DNA of 64,000 bases from an uncultured Collinsella sp. (GTDB lineage: Bacteria; Actinomycetota; Coriobacteriia; Coriobacteriales; Coriobacteriaceae). Numbering within the stretch: the stretch's first letter is position 1; each line of letters starts with the position of its first letter. The DNA is taken from the NCBI GenBank assembly GCA_959604825.1, contig CAUHCN010000005.1, forward strand, positions 1 to 64,000, in the 5' to 3' direction. Shown here in pieces: positions 15,770 to 23,388 of the stretch. The position numbers and the translations under genes are program-made. Under the pieces are notes generated by a model. That model did no database searches, was not told where the DNA came from, and was given only the letters and a program-made list of their open reading frames with translations.

Positions 15770-16333
15770 TCACGATCCCTCCTTTGAGTCCGTTGCCTGC
15801 GGGCTCAGGCGCACGGCGCGCAGACGACACGAAGCATCGCCAGCATCCGCGGCAATTGTCACCATATCGACCCAGCCGCGTTCGTCGCGCACGATGGCGC
15901 CCCACACGTTTCCCTTGATGTCGAGATAGCCGCTCAGAGCAAGTTGCGCCGTGGGTACCTCGCGATAGGCACGCAGCATATCCGCCGCCGCTTCGGTCAT
16001 CGGTCGGTCCTCGGACCATGCAAGCCGGACCGCAATCGCGTTGCCCTCAGGCGAATCCGTCGCAGTGCCAGACCGCTTGTCGAGCGTCCGCAGAAAGGTT
16101 TGCGCCGTGACAGCGACATCCGAATCGTCCGCATCTCGCATCTCATCTTTTTGAGACGCCACCGCCGAATCTGAGCCCAAATCGGAGGCGGTCCCAGGAC
16201 GCTGCTGCCGCGCGGCGTTAAGCCCCCAAAGCACCGCCGCTATCGCCACGGTCAGGCAAGCAAACACCAGCAGCACCCCGATGGGGCGCTCGCCCTCTAC
16301 AGGCTGTTGATGCCCTCGCTGATAGCGTTCCAT
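15770..16333 (-). CDS. Unknown Tad-operon membrane protein, 187 aa
   Basis: Not recognised as a named family. A single transmembrane helix (residues about 18-38, VLLVFACLTVAIAAVLWGL) is followed by an acidic, disordered linker and a globular C-terminal domain (TAQTFLRTLD ... WVDMVTIAADAGDASCRLRAVRL), so most of it is outside the membrane. The ATG at 16333 overlaps the flp gene by 37 bases. Its invariable coupling to the pilin genes here suggests an extracytoplasmic role in the pilus system. Confidence 0.75.
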   Translation of the reverse strand: MERYQRGHQQPVEGERPIGVLLVFACLTVAIAAVLWGLNAARQQRPGTASDLGSDSAVASQKDEMRDADDSDVAVTAQTFLRTLDKRSGTATDSPEGNAIAVRLAWSEDRPMTEAAADMLRAYREVPTAQLALSGYLDIKGNVWGAIVRDERGWVDMVTIAADAGDASCRLRAVRLSPQATDSKEGS

Positions 16334-16530
16334 AGATCTTGGACCTTGCCCTTAAATGCGACGATGGCGATAATCGCGATCACCACGAGCACGCCGACCA
16401 AGATGGCATACTCGGTGGTACCCTGTGCACTCTCCTCCTGCAATAGTTCCTTGGCGCGCTGACGAACATGTGCCGCCCGGCAAAACGCCCAGCCCTGGAC
16501 CTTGCCAGCAGCGTCAGTCATCGTGTTCAT
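16297..16530 (-). CDS. flp: Flp-type major pilin
   Basis: A 77-residue prepilin: a long basic leader (residues 1-36), the processing region EESAQGTTEY with the conserved Glu-Tyr pair, and a strongly hydrophobic helix (AILVGVLVVIAIIAIVAF), then a short GKVQDLWNAISEGINSL tail. Flp pilins are cleaved by a prepilin peptidase and polymerised by the TadA/B/C motor. The leader is longer than in typical Flp proteins. Confidence 0.88.
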   Translation of the reverse strand: MNTMTDAAGKVQGWAFCRAAHVRQRAKELLQEESAQGTTEYAILVGVLVVIAIIAIVAFKGKVQDLWNAISEGINSL

Positions 16531-16540
16531 GTATTCCTCC

Positions 16541-17182
16541 CTACATCATCCCGCCTGCTCCCAGCAGCGGGCCCAATATGGACAGAAGCAACGCCGGCAA
16601 GATGAGCGTGCCGGTGGGAATCAGCAGCTTGACGGGTGCACGCTCGATCTCGCGCTCGACCGCGGCGCGATGAGCCGCACGGATCTCGCGACTTTGAGCG
16701 GCCAGCGTCTCGGCAAGTGGGGCACCCAGGGCGAGCGCCTGCCCCACCGTGATGGCAAAGGTCTCGAGCGCTCGCACGTCCAGGTCGCGCGCGGCGGCCA
16801 ACAACTCGTCCTCACGCGTGCCCACGCCCACCTGCCACGCCATGCAGGCGCGCTCAAGGCGAAGAGCCAGCACTGACCGGCGGTTGGCGCAGAAAATCTC
16901 AAGCGCCGCATCAAACGAAAGACCGGCCGAAAGACCCAAGCGCACAACATCGATCATCTCGGACACTTCGCCGAGCGACACTCGCGCCGGGCCGCCCGCT
17001 CCAACCGCGCCCTTCACTCGCGCGGTCAGAGCATCGACCACCGAGCGACCCGCGGCAGCGACCAGCACCGCCTCGCGCTTGCAGGCCCCTGCGATCTTGC
17101 GTGCATCCGCCCGATCCAAACCCGTCGCGACAAATACACTCAGGGCGCACAGGCAAGCCGCAACTGCAACCGGGGCGCTCAT
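16541..17182 (-). CDS. tadC: TadC-like pilus platform protein
   Basis: A 213-residue type II secretion F (T2SF) domain protein with an N-terminal membrane helix (VAVAACLCALSVFVATGL), cytoplasmic helices around GLSAGLSFDAALEIF and ALALGAPLAETLAAQ, and a hydrophobic C-terminus. The start at 17182 overlaps the tadB stop as ATGA. TadB and TadC together form the inner platform that TadA acts on. Confidence 0.88.
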   Translation of the reverse strand: MSAPVAVAACLCALSVFVATGLDRADARKIAGACKREAVLVAAAGRSVVDALTARVKGAVGAGGPARVSLGEVSEMIDVVRLGLSAGLSFDAALEIFCANRRSVLALRLERACMAWQVGVGTREDELLAAARDLDVRALETFAITVGQALALGAPLAETLAAQSREIRAAHRAAVEREIERAPVKLLIPTGTLILPALLLSILGPLLGAGGMM

Positions 17183-18105
17183 AGCTCCACCCGCATAATG
17201 CGTCGGATAGCCACCAGGGCAACGGCGTTGAGGGCAAGACCCAGCACCACAGCGCCCGCGCCGGCAGGCGTCGCAAGACCGCGACGAAAATCTGCCAAAA
17301 GCAGCGCCAACACCGCGCACATGCCCACCGGCATCGCCGCGACCATATGCGCAGACATGCGAGCCTGCGACGTCTTAACATCCAGGCGGCGCTTGAGCTC
17401 AATGCGCTCCCCCACCATGCTCGACGCCTCGGACAGTAAGTCGGCAAGCGGAGCGCCGGTGCGCTGAGACACCTTAAGCGCCAAGGTCACAAGCGAAAGG
17501 CCGGGGGCTTCGATGCGCACGAGCAAGTCATCGAGCGCGTCGGTCGCCGAGATGCCGCAATCGATCGCCGCCGCCACCCGCAAAAACTCGGTATGCACCG
17601 GCTCTTGCGCATGAGCGCCCACAAAGCGCATGCCCTGGGCCAGCGAATGTCCCGAGGCAAGCGACATGGAAAGTGCGGTAAACGCCTCGGGCATGGCCTC
17701 TTCTGCATCGTGTTGTTCGCGCCGGCTCTCAAAGCCATCCCGGGCGGCGCCAACGGCAAACGGAGCAACAAGTCCCAAGGCAAATCCGAGGGGCGATAAC
17801 GACACCATCGTTAGTAAAACGCAGCAGACACCGCTCGATAGCAGCAGAAACGCCAAACGCCCCGAAGCATCTTCGATCACGAGGCCAAGGCGATGCGCCG
17901 GAGCCAGCGATGCCCACGAACGGGCGATCTTTTTCAGCAGACCGTTTTCCACCAGCTCACGCGGCAGCTTCTCTGCCACCGTCTCGAGCGCCTGACGCGC
18001 CAGCTCCGCCGGCGATACCTGCGGCACACGAGGTTCCGCCCCACACACCGTCGCGACAGAAAGCCCTGCCAAGCCCCCTACGACAAAGGGCACAGTGATC
18101 TCCAT
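17179..18105 (-). CDS. tadB: TadB-like pilus platform protein
   Basis: A 308-residue T2SF-domain membrane protein: N-terminal helix, a pair of helices near residues 85-125, the cytoplasmic T2SF region (MPEAFTALSMSLASGHSLAQGM ... TGAPLADLLSEASSMVGERIELKRRL) and two C-terminal helices. It overlaps tadA by 28 bases and tadC by 4. Confidence 0.9.
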   Translation of the reverse strand: MEITVPFVVGGLAGLSVATVCGAEPRVPQVSPAELARQALETVAEKLPRELVENGLLKKIARSWASLAPAHRLGLVIEDASGRLAFLLLSSGVCCVLLTMVSLSPLGFALGLVAPFAVGAARDGFESRREQHDAEEAMPEAFTALSMSLASGHSLAQGMRFVGAHAQEPVHTEFLRVAAAIDCGISATDALDDLLVRIEAPGLSLVTLALKVSQRTGAPLADLLSEASSMVGERIELKRRLDVKTSQARMSAHMVAAMPVGMCAVLALLLADFRRGLATPAGAGAVVLGLALNAVALVAIRRIMRVEL

Positions 18106-19406
18106 TCGTCCACCTCCTCTTGTGTGAGCGTCCCCGACCGCAGGCCTTCTGCAATAAACGGCGGCTCGCGATCAAGCGTCCAGGTGCACTCGGCGGCATC
18201 GAACGTCACATAGCGCTCGAGCTCTACGCCGCCCGATGCGGCGCGTCGCACCCCCGAATACGAGGAGACGAAGCGCCTGCCATCGGCGTGGCGCTCGGAC
18301 ATCACGATACCGTCGAGTGCCATGGCAATCTGCTCCTCGATGAGCTCGCTCGGCAGATCGATGCCATAACGTGCGAGCAACGTCAGACGCACCACGGTCT
18401 CCTGTTCTGAACCCGCATGAAGCGTGGTAAGCGACCCGTCGTGGCCCGTGTTCATGGCCTGCAACATGTCGCAGCACTCGGCACCGCGCACCTCGCCCAC
18501 CACGATGCGGTCGGGGCGCATGCGCAGGGCATTAGTCACCAGGTCGCGGATCGTCACCGCGCCCTCGCCCTCAATTGAAGCCTCGCGCGCCTCTAGGCGC
18601 ACCACGTGCGGATGATGCGCAAACTTGAGCTCGGCAGAGTCCTCGATCGTCACGATGCGCTCGCCGGTGGAAATCTCACATGACAACGCGTTGAGCAGGG
18701 TGGTCTTACCAGATCCCGTGCCTCCCGCAACCGCCAGGTCCTGTCGCAGCGACACCGCACACGACAGCAGCTGCGCATACCAAAGCGGCAGCGATCCCAA
18801 CCCCACGAGCTCGTCCAGCGAGCAGATACGGTCCGAGAACTTTCGGATGGTGAGAATCGGTCCGTCAATCGCCACAGGCGGAATCACCGCGTTGACGCGA
18901 TAGCCCGTTTTGAGGCGGGCGTTGACGATGGGGCTGCGCTCGTCGATACGGCGGCCAAGTGGCGAGATAATGCGGTCGATAAGCACACGGATCTGCTCAT
19001 CATCCTCAAACGCATGCTCGATGGGGTACAAGACGCCGCCGCGTTCAAAGAAAGCCGAGCGGCAGCCGTTGATCATGATCTCGGTAACGGTATCGTCCTC
19101 GATGAGCGGCTGCAACGGCCCCAAGCCCACCACGTCATCCAAAATCTCGTCGATGATGGTCTCGCGCTCGGGCGTCGCGAGATCGGTCGGCTCCTCAACA
19201 TTGAGCGCCGCCTCCACCGCGGGACGCAATTCCGAGCGGGCAAGTGCCGGGTCGATATAGGCGCTGATACGCGCCACTTCGTCGTAACCCATGCGGTCCA
19301 TCACGGCGCGCTTGGTGCGTCGTTTCACCGCGCGGCGACGCCCCGCATCTACAGGCGCTGCCGCCGCTGCAGCGCCGGCAGCCTTAATCCTTGTTTGCAG
19401 GCTCAT
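18078..19406 (-). CDS. tadA: TadA/CpaF-family pilus assembly ATPase
   Basis: Hexameric secretion ATPase that powers Flp pilus polymerisation. The 442-residue protein has an N-terminal basic region, the N-terminal domain with MINGCRSAFFERGG, Walker A GGTGSGKTT, the Asp box DSAELKF, Walker B-region DRIVVGEVRGAE and the His box MNTGHDGSLTTLHA. Its ATG overlaps the tadZ stop as ATGA. Confidence 0.95.
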   Translation of the reverse strand: MSLQTRIKAAGAAAAAAPVDAGRRRAVKRRTKRAVMDRMGYDEVARISAYIDPALARSELRPAVEAALNVEEPTDLATPERETIIDEILDDVVGLGPLQPLIEDDTVTEIMINGCRSAFFERGGVLYPIEHAFEDDEQIRVLIDRIISPLGRRIDERSPIVNARLKTGYRVNAVIPPVAIDGPILTIRKFSDRICSLDELVGLGSLPLWYAQLLSCAVSLRQDLAVAGGTGSGKTTLLNALSCEISTGERIVTIEDSAELKFAHHPHVVRLEAREASIEGEGAVTIRDLVTNALRMRPDRIVVGEVRGAECCDMLQAMNTGHDGSLTTLHAGSEQETVVRLTLLARYGIDLPSELIEEQIAMALDGIVMSERHADGRRFVSSYSGVRRAASGGVELERYVTFDAAECTWTLDREPPFIAEGLRSGTLTQEEVDEWRSLCPLS

Positions 19407-21052
19407 CGCTGATCACCCTCGCGCGACCAGGGAAGGCGAATACGCGGGCGTTCGGTGCGCGTTGCACGGTCGGCGACCATATCGCTCCAAGGGCCGACGG
19501 CGCACCCCAGTTCCACGAGCATCTCGCGCGTGGCCTCGCGCACGCTGGTCGCAAAAGCGCTCGTCTGACCCACTGCCTCGTCAGCGCGTCCAAACGCCAT
19601 GAGCGCGGCGAGATCCTGCCCGCCATCGGCGATACGAATCTTGGAGCTCAACGCACAGGCAATCTCAAAGCGCATGGCGACGTCCTCGTCTGCCCCGCGC
19701 GCACCGAACCGGTTGAACACGGCGCTCATGCGCGTGCGCGGCACACCTACTCGACTTGCCAGTTCAATGACGCGCGATGCCGATGTCGTGGACGACACCG
19801 CCGCATCGCCAACGACCAGGCAACGGTCGCTCGCTGCCACCGCAGCCGCCACGGCGTCGCCCCAAAAGACCGAGGTATCGATAAAGACCACGTCGGATTC
19901 GCGACGCAGAACATCAAGCAGTAGCTCCACCGGACGTGCCATGAGCTCGGCTTGCTCGGGAGCCGCAACGGGACCCCAGAGCGTAACGCCCGGCGCCACG
20001 CGCATCGAAGCGGCTACGATATCCGGCTCGGTGAGCGTGCCCGCCGCCGACGGCTCGATAAGTGCCGCCATATCGCGCGGAGCATCGACGCCTAACAAGT
20101 CGTAAAGGTTTCCAAACATCAGGTCCAGGTCGAGCACGGCGGCACGCAAGCCCAACAGCGACGATGTGTGTGCCATGGTGGCAACCATCGTCGACTTGCC
20201 GCAACCGCCTGAACCCGAAATAGCGCAGATGACTGGAGCTCGATGCGGCGGAGCGGTAGCGTCCGCCGGCGGCATCGGAGGCGGCGGGGCGGGCGTCGGT
20301 GACAGCGTCCCCGTCTCCCCCGCCGCAACCACGTGCTGCGTCCAAGCCGGCATGGCTGCTTGTTCGGTCTGCGAGGCAGGCTCGTTCTGCGCAATCTGCT
20401 CATGCTGCATCAGCGACAACTCGCCGCACCCGGCAAGGCCCTCAACTTCGTCGAGTTCATCCGCCAGATTCACGCCGTGCACGTATCCCATATCTACTGC
20501 CGGGGAGTCGCCAGCATGCTGCGCCGGCCCTCCAGCGTCATCGTATACAAGGGGGTTCCGGGGGCGCCGACCATGCTCGGCTTCCGCTTTTCCATAATCA
20601 TCAACACGCGGGCCTCTTGTAGCGCGAGGCGCCCCGGGTTCCCTATCAACAAAAGCATCGGGCTCAATCGTCATGCGCCGATCGGAATCAACCGCTCCCT
20701 CGCCCGCGCGCCCGTTGCCGCATATACTGTGTGCAGCGATGACCTCGGTCGCCCCCGCGCGAAACAGCCCCTCGATATCCGACGGATCGAGCGCTTCTAT
20801 CAACACGACCACGCGACTCACGCGGCCTTCGGCCGTCAGGCGCGCAACAGTCTTGCGCACATCTTCGGTATCAAACAGAGACGCCGCGATGATGGCAGCC
20901 CCGCGGCGCGACGGAAACGCCCGCGCCATGGAAACCAGCCCGTCCAGGTCACCCACGCGAAGCACCTGTGCACCAGCATCACGGCCCTCGACTTCCCGCT
21001 GCAACAGCCCGTAATCGCCGCACGCGCAGCACGCAAGCCAGATCGCCTTCAT
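19403..21052 (-). CDS. tadZ: TadZ/CpaE-like localisation ATPase
   Basis: A 549-residue protein with an N-terminal receiver-like region (atypical, residues 1-110), a long low-complexity linker rich in E, P and Q, and a MinD/ParA-type domain with deviant Walker A GSGGCGKST near residue 278 and a DLDLMFGNLYDLL strand. TadZ proteins place the pilus machine in the cell. The ATG at 21052 shares a base with the cpaB stop (TGATG) and has GGAGGC upstream. Confidence 0.88.
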   Translation of the reverse strand: MKAIWLACCACGDYGLLQREVEGRDAGAQVLRVGDLDGLVSMARAFPSRRGAAIIAASLFDTEDVRKTVARLTAEGRVSRVVVLIEALDPSDIEGLFRAGATEVIAAHSICGNGRAGEGAVDSDRRMTIEPDAFVDREPGAPRATRGPRVDDYGKAEAEHGRRPRNPLVYDDAGGPAQHAGDSPAVDMGYVHGVNLADELDEVEGLAGCGELSLMQHEQIAQNEPASQTEQAAMPAWTQHVVAAGETGTLSPTPAPPPPMPPADATAPPHRAPVICAISGSGGCGKSTMVATMAHTSSLLGLRAAVLDLDLMFGNLYDLLGVDAPRDMAALIEPSAAGTLTEPDIVAASMRVAPGVTLWGPVAAPEQAELMARPVELLLDVLRRESDVVFIDTSVFWGDAVAAAVAASDRCLVVGDAAVSSTTSASRVIELASRVGVPRTRMSAVFNRFGARGADEDVAMRFEIACALSSKIRIADGGQDLAALMAFGRADEAVGQTSAFATSVREATREMLVELGCAVGPWSDMVADRATRTERPRIRLPWSREGDQR

Positions 21053-21711
21053 CACTCGTCGCCTCCGCTCTTTTTGCCGCGCGCCGTGGCGGGAATCGTC
21101 AAGCTGACCGTTCCCTTGCCCGAGGCTCCCAGCAGTTCCTTGACGTCTTCGGGGTCAGCCGCCAGCGTCACCCATTCGATCTTGCCCTCGCGCGTGGCAC
21201 CGGAATCCTCACTGGTATCGATCACGTACGCGCCGCACAGCCGATCGGTCACGCCGTCTTTTTGCACATACACATCCACGTAGCTGCCCACGCCCGTAGC
21301 ACCGCCGACCGAGTGCTCGGCATCGACCGCCACCGAAACGGCGACCTTGCCCTTAGGCACCTCGAGCTTGCGGCTCTCGACCTTGGTGTAGACATTGCAG
21401 ATCACGGCGTTTTTGGGAATACGCGAAGTCGTCACGTCGCCGCGCACCTGGCGCAGCTCGGTCGCCGCGTCACGCGGCAGCAGACTCGTCAGCCACCCCT
21501 GGGTTATGACATTGGTCTCATCGAGGGTCTCGCCCACATCGATATCGCGCGCCGCGACGCATACCTCGACGCGATCGCCACCGTACTTGGCCAAGGTCTC
21601 AGCCTGGACCTGTTCGGCTTGTGAGCGGATCGACGAGCCGTAGACCATGCAGAGCGCCGCGGCAAGCACGCCCGCGACCAAACTGATGGCGATGCGCTTG
21701 CTCTTGTTCAC
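21052..21711 (-). CDS. cpaB: RcpC/CpaB-like pilus assembly protein, first gene of Tad operon
   Basis: A 219-residue protein with an N-terminal membrane helix (ISLVAGVLAAALCMVYG) and an extracytoplasmic SAF-type domain: VEVCVAARDIDVGETLDETNV, then a strand-rich second domain. The start is the GTG at 21711 preceded by GAGAGGAG; the longer upstream frame lacks a site. In Gram-negative Tad systems the homologue works at the outer-membrane channel; its role in a monoderm is unclear. Confidence 0.85.
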   Translation of the reverse strand: MNKSKRIAISLVAGVLAAALCMVYGSSIRSQAEQVQAETLAKYGGDRVEVCVAARDIDVGETLDETNVITQGWLTSLLPRDAATELRQVRGDVTTSRIPKNAVICNVYTKVESRKLEVPKGKVAVSVAVDAEHSVGGATGVGSYVDVYVQKDGVTDRLCGAYVIDTSEDSGATREGKIEWVTLAADPEDVKELLGASGKGTVSLTIPATARGKKSGGDE

Positions 21712-21811
21712 GGCCGCTCCTCTCAAGGTAGCACCGGGCAAATGCCCGTACCACCATTGTCTGGGCGACCAGGGCGCAAAGCGGCGCAATCGCAATCTTG
21801 GTTTTACGTGT

Positions 21812-21872
21812 CAAACCAATTGCTGACCAAAAGCTGACCAGCCCGTCAAGCTCGTGGCAAGGTTTTGGTCAG
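21812..21872 (-). promoter_or_regulatory. TGGTCAG repeats upstream of the Tad operon
   Basis: On the minus strand TGGTCAG occurs at 21834-21840 and 21823-21829 and a variant TGGTTTG at 21812-21818, each 11 bases apart (one helical turn). A further TGGTCAG lies inverted at 21866-21872. They sit 100-160 bases before cpaB and look like binding sites for a transcription factor. No matching regulator gene is in the operon. Confidence 0.4.
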
Positions 21873-21912
21873 AACGTCGGCAAAACGCATATTTCGAGGC
21901 GCTTTGGCAGCA

Positions 21913-21949
21913 AAAAAGCCGCCTCCCGAACAGTTGGGAGACGGCTGTC
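21913..21949 (-). terminator. Terminator of rsgA
   Basis: Hairpin AGCCG-CTCCCAA..TTGGGAG-CGGCT type stem (21920-21949) followed by TTTTTTGC on the minus strand, 14 bases after the rsgA stop. Confidence 0.85.
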
Positions 21950-21963
21950 ATAGGAAAATTCAA

Positions 21964-23148
21964 TTACAGGTGGACATCGGGGTCGAGCATTTGGGCACTC
22001 ACGCGCATGGATGACGCCAAGTTTTGGAACGTCTCCAGGCGCAGATTGTCGATCTGTCCCGCGTCCTCGGCCTCGCGAACGGCGCAACCCGGCTCATGAG
22101 TGTGCGTGCAATCGCCAAACCGGCACGCACGCGACGCCTCGACGATCTCGGGGAAGGCACGCGCCAGACCCCGCTCATGTCCCACGAGCGGCAGGCTGCG
22201 CAGGCCCGGGGCATCGGCGATCACGCCGGCGTTGCCCGGCAGCGCCACCATCACGCGCGCAACCGTGGTGTGGCGACCTTGGTCATCACGCTCGCGCACG
22301 CCGCCAGTGGCCAGCGCATCGTGGCCCAGCAGCGCATTGAGCAGTGTCGACTTGCCGGCACCCGACTCGCCCAAAATCATGGCACAGCTCCCGGCGGGCA
22401 CGCAGGCGCGCACTTCGTCTAAGCCGAGGCCCTCGGCAGAAGACGTCACGATCACGCAAACGTCCGGACCCACCAGACGGCGCACACGGTCCAGATCGCG
22501 TTCGAGCTCATCGGCCTCGCAGCGGTCGGCCTTGGTGAGCACCACCACCGGCTCGGCATCGCAATCGAGCGCCAACACCAGTGAGCGTGCCACGCGATCG
22601 AGCAGCACCTCGCCGGCGCCGAGCGCCTGCACGATCAGCACGCTGTCGACGTTGGAGCAGAGCACCTGGCGCTCACCGCGGGCACGGCCACGCCAACGCT
22701 CAAAGCTCGTACGGCGTGGCAGTACGCACTCGATCACGCCCATGTCGTGCCCGGGAGCACGGCGAACCGCCACGCGGTCGCCCACGGCGGGCAGCAAGAC
22801 CTCATCCTCGCCACGCGACTTGGCAAACCCTACGGCATGCTCGGCACGAAACGTGTCATCGGCAGTCGCCACCAGCGGAAACCCGCGGTCCAGGCGCACC
22901 ACGGCACCGAGCTGCATCTGCTCGGACTCCTCGGCCTGTGCGCAAAAGTCGTCAAATGCAGCCTGCTGAGCCGCATCGACCGGCAGGTCATCGAACGCCG
23001 GAACGTCCTGCAGCGCGTCGAGTCCCGGCACGCTTGCCAGCAGCTCCTCAGCAGGTGCGGGAGCCTCGGTCGCGAGCTTCCGACGACGATCGCGCTTAGC
23101 CCGCGCCCCCGTCGTCTTTTTCTTCGCCTTAGCCCTAGCCTTGCCCAC
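21964..23148 (-). CDS. rsgA: Ribosome small-subunit GTPase RsgA
   Basis: Circularly permuted GTPase that checks 30S maturation. The 394-residue protein has a basic N-terminal tail (KARAKAKKKTTGARAKRDRRRK), an OB-fold domain, then the permuted motifs G4 (VVLTKADRC) before G1 (GESGAGKST) and G3 (DAPGLR), and the C-terminal zinc site CRFGDCTHTHEPGC. The start is set at the GTG at 23148 because GGAGGCGCTT precedes it. Confidence 0.94.
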   Translation of the reverse strand: MGKARAKAKKKTTGARAKRDRRRKLATEAPAPAEELLASVPGLDALQDVPAFDDLPVDAAQQAAFDDFCAQAEESEQMQLGAVVRLDRGFPLVATADDTFRAEHAVGFAKSRGEDEVLLPAVGDRVAVRRAPGHDMGVIECVLPRRTSFERWRGRARGERQVLCSNVDSVLIVQALGAGEVLLDRVARSLVLALDCDAEPVVVLTKADRCEADELERDLDRVRRLVGPDVCVIVTSSAEGLGLDEVRACVPAGSCAMILGESGAGKSTLLNALLGHDALATGGVRERDDQGRHTTVARVMVALPGNAGVIADAPGLRSLPLVGHERGLARAFPEIVEASRACRFGDCTHTHEPGCAVREAEDAGQIDNLRLETFQNLASSMRVSAQMLDPDVHL

Positions 23149-23196
23149 AAGCGCCTCCCAGCACCATAAATCACAACTGAGCAGGTATTTTCCCAC

Positions 23197-23231
23197 AAAA
23201 AAGAGTCGGTCGAGCAAATGCTCGACCGACT
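23197..23231 (-). terminator. Terminator downstream of the P-type ATPase
   Basis: Perfect hairpin AGTCGGTCGAGCA/TGCTCGACCGACT (23204-23231) followed by TTTTTTGTGGG on the minus strand. Confidence 0.85.
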
Positions 23232-23274
23232 CACACACTTTCCCTCAGCTCATGGTCCCGAGAGGTTATCCGAA

Positions 23275-23365
23275 GGCCCGCCCGCCGGGAGGGGTTTCTT
23301 CTGAGCGATCCCGCAGCGCGAAGCGCGAGGACCAGCGAAGAAGAAACCCCGCAGGCGGTCGGGCC
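23275..23365. repeat. Long imperfect palindrome, 91 bp
   Basis: Arms 23275-23302 and 23339-23365 pair over GGGGTTTCTTCT and its complement perfectly and over the outer GGCCCG-CCGCC part with a few mismatches; the middle holds a GCGCGAAGCGCG hairpin. It lies between the ATPase stop and its terminator, so it would be part of the 3' untranslated RNA. No protein is encoded. Confidence 0.7.
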
Positions 23366-23388
23366 GGTGGGAAGGATGGCCTTTCGAC

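Noticed and set aside
12109..21711. Type II secretion or competence pilus operon
   Set aside because: The Flp pilin motif, TadZ-type ATPase, TadE/G proteins and paired short T2SF proteins identify a Tad system.
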